Source of the DNA: an uncultured Oscillospiraceae bacterium
GTDB taxonomy: Bacteria; Bacillota; Clostridia; Oscillospirales; Ruminococcaceae
Reading direction: 5' to 3'
Assembly: GCA_900556525.1 (NCBI GenBank)
Contig: USOZ01000047.1
Coordinates: 1-10,163 of the forward strand
DNA length: 10,163 nucleotides
The notes below the pieces were generated by a model. That model worked only from the letters and a program-made list of their open reading frames with translations, had not been told where the DNA came from and ran no database searches. Positions 1-6,811 of the stretch are shown here, one piece after another; position 1 is the stretch's first letter; each line of letters opens with the position of its first letter. The position numbers and the translations under genes were made by a program.

Positions 1-168
1 AAGCAGCCTGCACGCCTTTTCCGGCGATTCCCAAACGCGGATCCCGTAAGCACAGCCGCCCTTTTGTATGCTCTTCTCCACGGTTGCTTTTATTCTGAAC
101 GACGCAAGATATTTCACCGCCCGTCGGCAGACGGTGTATGAATCAAGCATCAGCAATGAACCTTTCAA
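1..168 (-). CDS. Small protein, possibly DUF3343-like (putative Se/S carrier), 5' part only
   Basis: This is an open frame of 56 codons that runs off the left edge, so the C-terminus is not seen. It starts at a TTG (168-166) placed 7 bases after a near-perfect AAGGAGGG ribosome binding site (183-176), which is the main reason to call it a gene. The visible protein has an early Cys (residue 14), a basic helix, and a GGCAYGIRV stretch at about residues 37-45, followed by a predicted helix. This layout resembles small DUF3343-type proteins of Clostridia, which carry a Cys-Gly motif in a beta strand, have been proposed to carry selenium or sulfur, and are sometimes found beside cysteine desulfurase genes. 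That family link comes from remembered pattern only and is uncertain; the existence of the gene is more secure. It is divergent from the nucleotidyltransferase gene, with 140 bases between the two starts. Confidence 0.6.
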   Translation of the reverse strand, partial: MKGSLLMLDSYTVCRRAVKYLASFRIKATVEKSIQKGGCAYGIRVWESPEKACRLL

Positions 169-175
169 GCCTTTT

Positions 176-183
176 CCCTCCTT
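176..183 (-). promoter_or_regulatory. Strong ribosome binding site for the left-edge gene
   Basis: On the minus strand this reads AAGGAGGG, an almost full match to the anti-Shine-Dalgarno sequence, 7 bases before the TTG at 168. It decides the start of the left-edge gene. It also argues that the plus-strand frame open from 138 is not translated before 309. The rest of 169-308 holds the divergent 5' regions of two genes. I see AT-rich stretches there, such as 275-290, but no convincing -35/-10 pair on either strand. Confidence 0.7.
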
Positions 184-293
184 CAGGCGCCGCAAAATAT
201 ACGGCGTTATTTCATTTTATGCCGCCGCGCGCTTTTGGTGTATCGCCGAACCGAATAATCCGAATCGGAAGTACCATAATATATAAAAAACGC

Positions 294-301
294 AAAGGAA
301 G
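294..301 (+). promoter_or_regulatory. Ribosome binding site setting the nucleotidyltransferase start
   Basis: AAAGGAAG lies 7 bases before the ATG at 309. It selects this ATG over earlier in-frame ATGs at 138 and 156. The family's conserved N-terminus (MKAVILAGGEGTRLRPLT) begins exactly at this ATG. Confidence 0.75.
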
Positions 302-308
302 AAATGTC

Positions 309-2162
309 ATGAAAGCTGTAATTCTCGCAGGCGGCGAAGGCACAAGACTCCGCCCTCTGACCTGCAATCTCCCGAAACCGCTCGTTCCCGTCTGCACAAA
401 GCCCGTGCTTGAATATATCCTTGACCTGCTCGCCGAGCACGGCTGCACCGAAGCCGTTATCGCACTTCGGTATAAAGGTGAAAAGATCGAGCGGCATTTT
501 TCTTCGGGAACATATAAAGGCATAACTCTGGGATTTTCTACGGAAAATTCCCCGCTCGGAACAGCGGGCTGCGTGAAGATAGCCGCCGCGAATTTTGATG
601 AGGACTTTGTTGTGATAAGCGGCGACGCGATGTGCGACATTGACCTCTCCGCCGCTCTTGAATTTCACAGAAAAAACGGAGCCGACGCAACGATAATCAC
701 AAAGCGCGTGGACGACCCGCGCGAATACGGGCTTATCATTGAGGAAAAAGGCAGCGTTACCGATTTCAGCGAAAAGCCGTCTTATATAAACTGCCGCAGC
801 GACCGCGCCAACACGGGCATATATGTTATCTCGCCGCGCGTTCTGGGGCTTATTCCCGACGGCGAAATGTGGGATTTCGCCAAAAATGTTTTCCCCGATA
901 TGCTGAACAATAAAATGAAGCTCATGTGCTGCGAGTCGGAGGGCTACTGGTGTGATATAGGCGATATTCCCGCGTATAAGCGGTGCTGCGCGGATATGCT
1001 CGGCGGCAAAATCAAGGCAAAACTCCCCGAAAATCTGCGCCGCGATAAAAATTTGCTCATCTCGCGTACTGCTCAAATTTCCAAAAGAGCGCTGATAACG
1101 GGCGAAAGCGTTATCGGAAACAGCGTATGCGTCTGCGACGGTGCAAAACTGCGCAATGCGATCGTCATGGACGGCGCATTTATCGGCGAAAATGTAACAC
1201 TGAACGACTGCATTATCTGCACAAACGCACATATCGAAAGCGGCGCGGCGGTCTACGAAAACGCAGTTGTCGGAGAGAACGCAGAGGTCGGCGAAAACGC
1301 TGTAATATGCGGCGGAATTCGCGTGTGGCAGGACAAAAACGTCGAAAAAGGCGCGTTCGTAAACAGCGACATGAAATACGGCTCGAAAACTGCGGTCGAT
1401 ATTACCGAGGACGGCATAAACGGAGAAACAAATACGGTAATTACTCCCGAATTTGCAGGACGGCTGGGCTGCGCGGTGTCAAAAATTTCGGACAGCTATA
1501 TCGCAGTTTCGTGCAGTGAAGAAAACGCCTCCGAAACGCTCAAAAACGCGCTTTTAAGCGGAATTTCCAGTACAGGCAGGCAGTGCTTTGATTGCGGGAA
1601 TGCGACCGTCCCCATGCTTTCATACTCGGCGGCGCTGTTAAACTGCGACATAATCGTTCATATTTCTGCAAGAACAAGAACACGAATGCTTGTCTACGGA
1701 ACGGGCGTTCTTCCGCTTACGCGGGCGCAGGAAAGAATGCTTGAAAACGCGCTGAATCGCGGCGAATATCTGAGCGCGAGCTGGAACAATTTCAGCAGTA
1801 TAAACAAATTTACCGGAGCCGCTTCACTTTACAGCGCAATGCTCGAAGGGCTTAGCGATTTCACCGTTCCGTACCACATAACGCTAAACTGCCTGAATAC
1901 TGCGGCGGTATCAATGTACTCGCCGTTTTTCGGAAAAATCGGCACGGGACGCGCCGAGCTTATCGTAAACATGAACGAGAAAACCACAAAAGCCGAAATT
2001 CTCACCGAAAACGGAAAACGCTGCGATTACGGAACACTCATTCTTCTTGCGGCGGTGCGGCTGCTTGCGGCGACGGGCGAACCGTGCGAAACGGATGAAG
2101 TGACGGTGACGCTGGACTGCGAATGGTATGCCCGCAGCTGTAAAGTGAAGCGGCTCCGGTAA
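309..2162 (+). CDS. Sugar-1-phosphate nucleotidyltransferase (mannose-1-P guanylyltransferase-like) fused to a degenerate phosphomannomutase region, apparently truncated
   Basis: The 617-residue protein begins with a nucleotidyltransferase domain (about 1-230) that should make an NDP-sugar from NTP and a sugar 1-phosphate in the cytoplasm. It carries LAGGEGTRLRPLT (6-18), KP (23-24), SGDAM (104-108), EKP (155-157), NTGIY (168-172) and DIGD (216-219). Hexapeptide-like left-handed beta-helix repeats follow (about 250-355). From about 380 it resembles phosphohexomutase domains I-II. However, the phosphoserine loop (normally TASHN) reads HISARTRTR at 451-459, and the metal loop (normally DGDGDR) seems replaced near NMNEKTTK (554-561), so this half looks inactive. 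The protein stops where domain III should continue, and the downstream frame supplies the missing end. The nucleotidyltransferase call is firm. The sugar and nucleotide cannot be told from sequence alone; products of this kind usually feed cell-envelope glycans. Confidence 0.85.
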   Translation: MKAVILAGGEGTRLRPLTCNLPKPLVPVCTKPVLEYILDLLAEHGCTEAVIALRYKGEKIERHFSSGTYKGITLGFSTENSPLGTAGCVKIAAANFDEDFVVISGDAMCDIDLSAALEFHRKNGADATIITKRVDDPREYGLIIEEKGSVTDFSEKPSYINCRSDRANTGIYVISPRVLGLIPDGEMWDFAKNVFPDMLNNKMKLMCCESEGYWCDIGDIPAYKRCCADMLGGKIKAKLPENLRRDKNLLISRTAQISKRALITGESVIGNSVCVCDGAKLRNAIVMDGAFIGENVTLNDCIICTNAHIESGAAVYENAVVGENAEVGENAVICGGIRVWQDKNVEKGAFVNSDMKYGSKTAVDITEDGINGETNTVITPEFAGRLGCAVSKISDSYIAVSCSEENASETLKNALLSGISSTGRQCFDCGNATVPMLSYSAALLNCDIIVHISARTRTRMLVYGTGVLPLTRAQERMLENALNRGEYLSASWNNFSSINKFTGAASLYSAMLEGLSDFTVPYHITLNCLNTAAVSMYSPFFGKIGTGRAELIVNMNEKTTKAEILTENGKRCDYGTLILLAAVRLLAATGEPCETDEVTVTLDCEWYARSCKVKRLR

Positions 2163-2164
2163 AT

Positions 2165-2572
2165 TTGTTTATACTGATGGCCGACAGCGACCGTTTCGCG
2201 CGAAAACTTGCTGCGAAGCAGATGTTCCTGTATGACGGGTTTGTGCTTGTCGCAAGCGTTCTGAAATATCTTTCCGAAAACGGTCAGACGTTAGACGAAG
2301 CAATATCCGCGCTTCCGAAATTCACGGCGAAAAACCGTTTTGTTCATATAAGCTGCCCGCCGCAGAAAATACTGAGCAAAATCGAAAACGGCAGACACGC
2401 GGAAAAAGAAGGCGTTCTTATTTCCGAGGACGGTGAACGGGTCTTTCTGCGCTCAAACAAGCGCGGGGACGGGCTTTACCTTTTTGCGGAGAGCTTCAAC
2501 AGCGAAACCGCCGCCCAGCTCTGCGAAAAAACCGAGGACATGATACGAAAGATAATGAAAAGCCTGAACTAA
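2165..2572 (+). CDS. C-terminal phosphomannomutase-like fragment, probably the frameshifted end of the preceding gene
   Basis: This open frame of 135 codons starts at a TTG two bases after the preceding stop; an in-frame ATG lies at 2177. Neither start has a clear ribosome binding site. The protein resembles the end of the phosphohexomutase fold. A domain III tail (DGFVLVASVLKYLSENG, then TLDEAISALPKF) is followed by a domain IV-like part, VFLRSN then LYLFAESFNSE. In that part the sugar-phosphate loop RPSGTEP of active enzymes is not kept (RSNKRGD). It has no domain I or II of its own. The frame is open back to 2144, so a single -1 shift between 2144 and 2159 would join both parts into one protein of about 755 residues, a plausible length for such fusions. 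It could be a sequence error, a real disruption, or two coupled genes. It is followed at once by a terminator. Confidence 0.65.
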   Translation: MFILMADSDRFARKLAAKQMFLYDGFVLVASVLKYLSENGQTLDEAISALPKFTAKNRFVHISCPPQKILSKIENGRHAEKEGVLISEDGERVFLRSNKRGDGLYLFAESFNSETAAQLCEKTEDMIRKIMKSLN

Positions 2573-2579
2573 ACCAAAA

Positions 2580-2614
2580 ATCCCGCATCAGCTCAACTGA
2601 TACGGGATCTTTTT
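2580..2614. terminator. Bidirectional intrinsic terminator between convergent genes
   Basis: The arms ATCCCGCATCAG (2580-2591) and CTGATACGGGAT (2597-2608) enclose a 5-base loop. The one mismatch on the plus strand becomes a U-G wobble on the minus strand. A T-run (2610-2614) follows on the plus strand. The A-run at 2576-2580 gives a U-run on the minus strand. It would end both the nucleotidyltransferase transcript and the tig-clpP-clpX transcript. Confidence 0.88.
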
Positions 2615-2637
2615 ATGTTTATCACACGATGACGCTT

Positions 2638-3939
2638 TTACTTTGCCGCCTTTTTTCCGGAAGATTTTGCGCTTCTCTTCGGCTTTTCGCCGTGAACAAG
2701 AGTCGGTTTTTCGGTCCCGTCAACGCATCCCTTAGTCACAATGACCTTAACAAGCTTTGAATCGCTCGGCGCCTCAAACATTGTTTCGTTAAGTATTCCC
2801 TCGAGAATTGTGCGAAGTCCGCGCGCGCCTGTTTTTCTCGCAATAGACTTCTTCGCGATTTCGCGAAGCGCGTCGTTTTCAATCTCAAGTTCTACCCCGT
2901 CAAGGCTGAACAAGTAGCTGTACTGCTTTACTATCGCATTTTTCGGCTCAACGAGGATCTTTATGAGCGCGTCCTCGTCGAGTTCATCAAGAACCGCAAT
3001 AACGGGGAGTCTGCCGACAAGCTCGGGGATAATTCCGTACTTTACAAGGTCGTCCGGTTCAACCGAATGAAACGCTTTTGTAAGCGACATATCCTTTTTA
3101 TCACCTATCTCCGCGCCAAAGCCGAGAGTTGATGATTTAAGGCGGGCGGAAATCGTCTTGTCAAGTCCGTCGAATGCACCGCCGCAGATAAACAGAATAT
3201 TTTTCGTGTTTATCTGAATGAATTCCTGATTCGGGTGCTTTCTGCCGCCCTGCGGAGGAACGTTTGAAACCGTACCCTCGACGATTTTCAGCAGAGCCTG
3301 CTGAACGCCCTCACCGCTTACGTCGCGCGTTATCGACGTATTTTCCGAGCGGCGCGAAATTTTATCTATTTCGTCAATGTAAATAATTCCGTGTTCTGCC
3401 GCTTCTATGTCATAATCAGCCGCCTGAATAAGCCGCAGGAGAACATTTTCAACGTCCTCGCCGACGTAACCTGCCTGCGTGAGAGTTGTTGCGTCAGCGA
3501 TTGCGAACGGAACATGAAGAACGCGTGCGAGAGTCTGCGCAAGCATTGTTTTTCCGACGCCCGTAGGTCCGAGCAGCAGTACGTTGCTCTTCTGAAGCTC
3601 AACGCTGCTGTTTTCATCATCGTTTGCAAGAGTGCGCTTGTAATGGTTATAAACCGAAACGCAAAGCGTCTTTTTTGCTTCCTCCTGACCGATTATATAC
3701 TGGTCGAGGATAGCTTTTATATCCGCAGGCTTTACGGCTGCGCCCTCGGGATTGATTTCAGGCTCAGCCTCCTGCTTAGCGGTGCCGGAACGCTTTCTCT
3801 GGAGCTGCTCGACATCGCCCTCTTCAAGTAGCATACGATAGGAAGTTACCACACATTCATTGCAGATCGCCGCGTTGTTGGAATAAATCATTCTAGCAAC
3901 CTTGTCGTCGGGCTTTCCGCAAAAACTGCATCTTAACAT
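2638..3939 (-). CDS. clpX: ClpX, ATP-dependent unfoldase subunit of ClpXP
   Basis: ClpX is a hexameric AAA+ unfoldase that recognises tagged or damaged proteins in the cytoplasm and threads them into ClpP. The 433-residue length fits the family. The N-terminal zinc-binding domain has Cys 4, 7, 26 and 29. The AAA+ core shows Walker A GPTGVGKT (124-131), pore loop GYVG (157-160), Walker B IIYIDEID (185-192), an RKH pore loop (233-235), the arginine-finger segment ELVGR (306-310) and sensor 2 GARGLR (371-376). The ClpP-docking tripeptide is LGF (272-274) instead of the more usual IGF. The tail from about 417 is Lys/Ser/Ala-rich. A ribosome binding site, AAAGGA (3952-3947), lies 7 bases before the ATG. 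The gene starts 14 bases after clpP and is last in the operon; no lon gene follows, unlike in many relatives. Confidence 0.97.
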   Translation of the reverse strand: MLRCSFCGKPDDKVARMIYSNNAAICNECVVTSYRMLLEEGDVEQLQRKRSGTAKQEAEPEINPEGAAVKPADIKAILDQYIIGQEEAKKTLCVSVYNHYKRTLANDDENSSVELQKSNVLLLGPTGVGKTMLAQTLARVLHVPFAIADATTLTQAGYVGEDVENVLLRLIQAADYDIEAAEHGIIYIDEIDKISRRSENTSITRDVSGEGVQQALLKIVEGTVSNVPPQGGRKHPNQEFIQINTKNILFICGGAFDGLDKTISARLKSSTLGFGAEIGDKKDMSLTKAFHSVEPDDLVKYGIIPELVGRLPVIAVLDELDEDALIKILVEPKNAIVKQYSYLFSLDGVELEIENDALREIAKKSIARKTGARGLRTILEGILNETMFEAPSDSKLVKVIVTKGCVDGTEKPTLVHGEKPKRSAKSSGKKAAK

Positions 3940-3953
3940 ATCAGAATCCTTTC

Positions 3954-4556
3954 TTATCTTTTGTCAAGGACCTTGTCAATAAGTCCATATTCAAGCGCTT
4001 CTTCGGCGGACATGAAGTTGTCGCGCTCGGTGTCACGGCAGATAGTTTCATAGTCCTTGCCCGTATTTTCGCTGAGAATGTGGTTAAGGTTGTCCTTTGT
4101 GCGCTGGAGATACTTTGAACGAATCTGAATATCGGTTACCTGACCCGAAATTCCGCCGCCCGCGATAAGCGGCTGATGAATCATTATCTCGCTGTTCGGA
4201 AGCGCAAGGCGCTTGCCCTTTGCGCCCGAGGAAAGAAGAAATGCGCCCATGGAAGCCGCCATGCCCATGCAGATCGTCGAAACGTCGCACTTTATATAGT
4301 TCATTGTATCATAAATCGCCATACCGTCGGAAACTGAGCCGCCGGGGCTGTTGATATAAAGGCTTATATCCTTCTCGGGATCCTGTCCCTCGAGAAAGAG
4401 AAGCTGAGCAACTACCAGACCCGCCGTAACGGAGTTAACCTCTTCATTGAGCATGATGATACGGTCGTTCAGCAGTCGGGAGTATATATCGTATGCGCGC
4501 TCGCCGCGTCCTGTCTGCTCAATAACGGTAGGTACAAGGCTCATGTTGTAATTCAT
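3954..4556 (-). CDS. clpP: ClpP, proteolytic subunit of Clp protease
   Basis: ClpP is a serine peptidase forming a double seven-membered barrel that degrades proteins fed in by ClpX or other Clp ATPases. I chose the ATG at 4556, which gives 200 residues and has AAAGGA (4571-4566) 9 bases upstream. The ATG at 4565 sits directly against that AAAGGA, too close to use it; a third ATG at 4544 gives [11 protein letters not shown], close to the usual mature start. With this start, the catalytic residues are Ser102 in GMAASMGA, His127 in MIHQP and Asp179 in DTERD, so the triad is complete. The oligomer and substrate-groove motif [10 protein letters not shown] is also intact. It lies between tig and clpX and is presumably cotranscribed with both, with a strong hairpin upstream that may adjust its level. 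No CtsR-type operator was seen in front of it. Confidence 0.96.
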   Translation of the reverse strand: MNYNMSLVPTVIEQTGRGERAYDIYSRLLNDRIIMLNEEVNSVTAGLVVAQLLFLEGQDPEKDISLYINSPGGSVSDGMAIYDTMNYIKCDVSTICMGMAASMGAFLLSSGAKGKRLALPNSEIMIHQPLIAGGGISGQVTDIQIRSKYLQRTKDNLNHILSENTGKDYETICRDTERDNFMSAEEALEYGLIDKVLDKR

Positions 4557-4610
4557 AAAATTCATTCCTTTCTTTTCTCGACAAAAGCCGCGTTTTTCGC
4601 AGATATAAAT

Positions 4611-4643
4611 ATTCAGAGCTTCCCGTTTTCAGAAGCTCTGAAT
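4611..4643 (-). terminator. Perfect 12-bp hairpin between tig and clpP (partial terminator or processing site)
   Basis: ATTCAGAGCTTC (4611-4622) and GAAGCTCTGAAT (4632-4643) pair without a mismatch around a 9-base loop. On the minus strand the stem is followed by ATTTATATC, which is AT-rich but not a continuous U-run, so termination is probably incomplete. It lies right after the tig stop. It could lower clpP-clpX expression relative to tig or protect the tig 3' end. No separate clpP promoter is evident. Confidence 0.65.
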
Positions 4644-4654
4644 TTTATAGTTGA

Positions 4655-5956
4655 TTATTCAGCCTTTGCTTCGGTTTCGGTGATTTCCGCATTAGCTCTT
4701 ACAAAGTCGAACGCCTTCTGTATTTTAAGGTCAACCTTGAGGCTGTCAGCGGGAACAACGGACTTAACCTTTTCAATGTCCATCTTATGTTCTTCGGAAA
4801 GTTCCTTGTAGTGCTGTTCAAGCTCTTCTTCGGTAGCCTCGATATTTTCGAGTTCCGCAATCTTTTCAAGAGCAAGTCTGAGCTTTACCTGAACCTCTGC
4901 GGGCTTCTTGAAGCTTTCCTTGAACTGGTCAATCGTAAGACCGGTGTACTTGAGGTAAGTGTCAAGGTTGATGCCTGCATATCTGTTGCGATATTCCCAC
5001 TCACGGATCATATCCGCAATGCGGTGCTCGTACATAGCTTCGGGAACTTCCGCTTCGAGAATCTCAGCGAGCTTTTCAGCCATTTCATCATCAAGCGCGC
5101 CCTCTGCCTGCTTGCTTGCATTTTCGGTGAGCTTTGCCTTGATGTCAGCCTTGTATTCGTCGAGCGTATCGAATTCGCTTACGTCCTTTGCGAATTCATC
5201 GTCAAGCGCTGCAAGCTCCTTGCCCTTGATCTCGTGAATCTTGCACTTGAACACTGCGGGTTTGCCTGCGAGTTCGGAAGCGTTGTAGTTTTCGGGGAAT
5301 GTAACGTTTACGTCGAAATCTTCGTCGATGTTCTTTCCGACGATCTGATCTTCAAAGCCGGGGATAAATCTGCCGCTGCCGAGTTCGAGGCTAAACTTTT
5401 CAGCCTTTCCGCCGTCAAAAGCCTTGCCATCGCAGAAGCCTTCAAAATCGAAAATGACTGTATCGCCGTTCTGAGCAGCTCTGTCGGTAACGTCGATGAT
5501 TCTTGCATTGTTGTTTCTTACGCGCTCAACTTCCTTGTCAACGTCCTCATCGGTAATAGTCTTGACAGGCTTTTCGAGCTTTAATCCTTTATATCCGGAA
5601 ATTGCAACTTCGGGCTTTACGGTGTACTTGACCTTAAAGGATACGCCGTTTTCCTTGGAAACTTCGGTAACCTCAGTGTCCGGAACGTCAACAACGTCCA
5701 GCTTGAGTTCTTCCGCTGCGTCTGCAACAACCTTCTGGTACATACCGTTTACAGCGTCCTCATAGAAAACGCCTTCGCCGTACTGCGCTTCGATCATCTT
5801 GCGGGTAGCCTTACCCTTGCGGAAGCCGGGGATAGAGATGTTCTTTCTCTTCTTTAAGTAAGCGGCCTGTACGGCAGCCTCAAATTCCTCGGGGCTTACC
5901 TTGATTTCGACTTCGACGGTATTTGCCTCAGTCTTGTTGTTAGAAATAATTTCCAT
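4655..5956 (-). CDS. tig: Trigger factor, ribosome-associated chaperone and prolyl isomerase
   Basis: Trigger factor binds the ribosomal exit tunnel near protein L23 and shields nascent chains. The 433 residues match the family length and three-domain layout. The N-terminal ribosome-binding domain has the GFRKGK signature at 44-49. An FKBP-type peptidyl-prolyl isomerase domain follows (about 160-245, NGDTVIFDFEGFCDGKAFDGG onward in two parts, with IPGFEDQIVG at 198-207). The helical C-terminal chaperone domain spans about 250-425, and the end is acidic (ITETEAKAE). The ATG is preceded by GGAGGA (5969-5964) at 7 bases. It is the first gene of the tig-clpP-clpX operon, with its own promoter and a structured leader. 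Cotranscription of a folding chaperone with ClpXP is a standard clostridial arrangement that balances folding and degradation. Confidence 0.97.
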   Translation of the reverse strand: MEIISNNKTEANTVEVEIKVSPEEFEAAVQAAYLKKRKNISIPGFRKGKATRKMIEAQYGEGVFYEDAVNGMYQKVVADAAEELKLDVVDVPDTEVTEVSKENGVSFKVKYTVKPEVAISGYKGLKLEKPVKTITDEDVDKEVERVRNNNARIIDVTDRAAQNGDTVIFDFEGFCDGKAFDGGKAEKFSLELGSGRFIPGFEDQIVGKNIDEDFDVNVTFPENYNASELAGKPAVFKCKIHEIKGKELAALDDEFAKDVSEFDTLDEYKADIKAKLTENASKQAEGALDDEMAEKLAEILEAEVPEAMYEHRIADMIREWEYRNRYAGINLDTYLKYTGLTIDQFKESFKKPAEVQVKLRLALEKIAELENIEATEEELEQHYKELSEEHKMDIEKVKSVVPADSLKVDLKIQKAFDFVRANAEITETEAKAE

Positions 5957-6062
5957 TTGTTTGTCCTCCGTTTTATATTAACATATAAAAATCAAACCGA
6001 AAGGCGCTAAGCCTCAGCTCGGCGAAGATTTTCAGCAGCGTTACCGCTGTTCGGTAACAGTC
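5957..6062 (-). promoter_or_regulatory. Structured 5' leader of tig with competing hairpins
   Basis: Read on the minus strand, the leader first has a 7-bp hairpin, GTTACCG/CGGTAAC (6058-6052 with 6046-6040). It overlaps a second possible hairpin, CAGCG-GTAA-CGCTG (6049-6036), which has a GNRA-type tetraloop; the two cannot form together. Next comes CCGA...TCGG enclosing AGGC/GCCT (6022-5997), followed by the U-rich TTTGATTTTTAT, so it looks terminator-like. Last is an 8-bp A/T-only inverted repeat (5990-5983 with 5978-5971) directly before the ribosome binding site at 5969-5964. It matches no riboswitch or ribosomal protein leader that I recognise. A regulatory role is an inference. Confidence 0.45.
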
Positions 6063-6069
6063 ACTTTAC

Positions 6070-6098
6070 ATTATAGCATATTTTTTTTGAAAATTCCA
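6070..6098 (-). promoter_or_regulatory. Sigma-A type promoter for tig-clpP-clpX
   Basis: On the minus strand a perfect -10 TATAAT (6075-6070) carries an extended TG element (TGCTATAAT). A weak -35, TGGAAT (6098-6093), lies 17 bases upstream, and the spacer contains a run of eight A. The predicted start of transcription is near 6063, giving a leader of roughly 105 bases. The strong extended -10 would compensate for the poor -35. Confidence 0.8.
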
Positions 6099-6118
6099 GT
6101 ACTTTTGTAAAATTTTTA

Positions 6119-6811
6119 TCAATTTATCAAAATCGGCATAAAACCGAGATAATCGGCGGACACCATTCGGTATTCCGTGCCATTTTCAATGCCCTGAAAG
6201 GCATATTTATGCCCGACAGCGCCGTGAATATGTCCGTAAAAGCAGCGCTTTATGCCATATTCGCGGATTATCGAGAGCAGATATTCGTTTCGCTCGCCGT
6301 TGTATATCGGCGGATAATGGAGAAAGGCGGTAAGCTCGCCGCCGAGCTTCAATCCCTCCTGAATCGACATTCTGAGCCTGCCCGCTTCCCTGTTCAGCAC
6401 CTTTGCGTCGCAGGGCGAACCGTCGTCGTTTATCCAGCCGCGCGTACCGACAACGCATATTCCCTCGCGAAGAAACGCATTATTGTTCAGAATTTTTATC
6501 CTGTTGAAGCCGTTTTCCGAAAGAAATGCGTTCATTTTTGAAATCGTGCTCCACCAGTAGTCGTGATTGCCCTTGAGAATTATTTTTTCGCCGTTGAGCG
6601 TATTGTTCAGATACTCAAAGTCTTTCTGCGTTTCGGAGAGCGACATTGCCCACGAAATGTCCCCGGGAACAATCACCGTATCCTCGTCCGAAACCAGCCT
6701 GTTCCAGTTTTCCGCAAGCCGTTCAACATAATTGTCCCAGCCGCGGAAAATATCCATAGGCTTGTCACAGCCGAGCGAAAGATGAAGATCCCCGATTACA
6801 TATACGCTCAC
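6119..6811 (-). CDS. Calcineurin-like metallophosphoesterase, substrate unknown
   Basis: A cytoplasmic dinuclear-metal phosphoesterase of 230 residues with every expected metal motif: GDLH (Asp8, His10), GDISW (Asp51), GNHD (Asn82, His83), a His in LHYPP (165) and GHIH (His194, His196). There is no signal peptide or membrane segment. The KGNHDYWWS and HYPP context resembles the conserved bacterial metallophosphoesterases often annotated as serine/threonine phosphatase-like, but the substrate cannot be inferred and could be a nucleotide, phosphoprotein or phosphodiester. The start is GTG (6811-6809), overlapping the thrC TGA by 4 bases. With no strong ribosome binding site of its own, it is probably translated by coupling to thrC. 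It is the last gene of the rbgA operon, and I see no clear terminator between it and the tig promoter. Confidence 0.9.
   Translation of the reverse strand: MSVYVIGDLHLSLGCDKPMDIFRGWDNYVERLAENWNRLVSDEDTVIVPGDISWAMSLSETQKDFEYLNNTLNGEKIILKGNHDYWWSTISKMNAFLSENGFNRIKILNNNAFLREGICVVGTRGWINDDGSPCDAKVLNREAGRLRMSIQEGLKLGGELTAFLHYPPIYNGERNEYLLSIIREYGIKRCFYGHIHGAVGHKYAFQGIENGTEYRMVSADYLGFMPILIN

Noticed and set aside
138..308. An N-terminal extension of the nucleotidyltransferase from the ATG at 138
   Set aside because: The family's N-terminus begins at 309 with a proper ribosome binding site. The extension has no family resemblance, and its first part overlaps the divergent left-edge gene and its ribosome binding site.
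207..1232. A long minus-strand open frame (341 codons) opposite the nucleotidyltransferase
   Set aside because: It lies antisense to a clearly recognised domain, resembles no family and is a by-product of codon bias in the real gene. The same holds for 212-640 on the minus strand and 1127-1519 on the plus strand.
2144..2167. Programmed -1 ribosomal frameshift joining the two mutase parts
   Set aside because: No slippery heptamer lies in the correct frame in the overlap. AAATTTG (2161-2167) fits the pattern only in the downstream frame and begins inside the stop codon. No obvious upstream Shine-Dalgarno stimulator is present.
4545..4565. ATG at 4565 as the clpP start
   Set aside because: The only Shine-Dalgarno-like sequence ends directly against this ATG, leaving no spacing. 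The ATG at 4556 has 9 bases of spacing and gives a more typical length.
4787..5584. A 265-codon plus-strand open frame opposite trigger factor
   Set aside because: It is fully inside tig, lacks a plausible ribosome binding site and has low-complexity, hydrophobic antisense composition. Other open frames antisense to clpX, thrC, rnhB and rbgA were rejected for the same reason.
5984..5995. A tiny upstream reading frame in the tig leader
   Set aside because: An ATG followed by two codons and TAA occurs near the A/T hairpin, but it has no ribosome binding site and falls in low-complexity A/T sequence, so it is likely chance.
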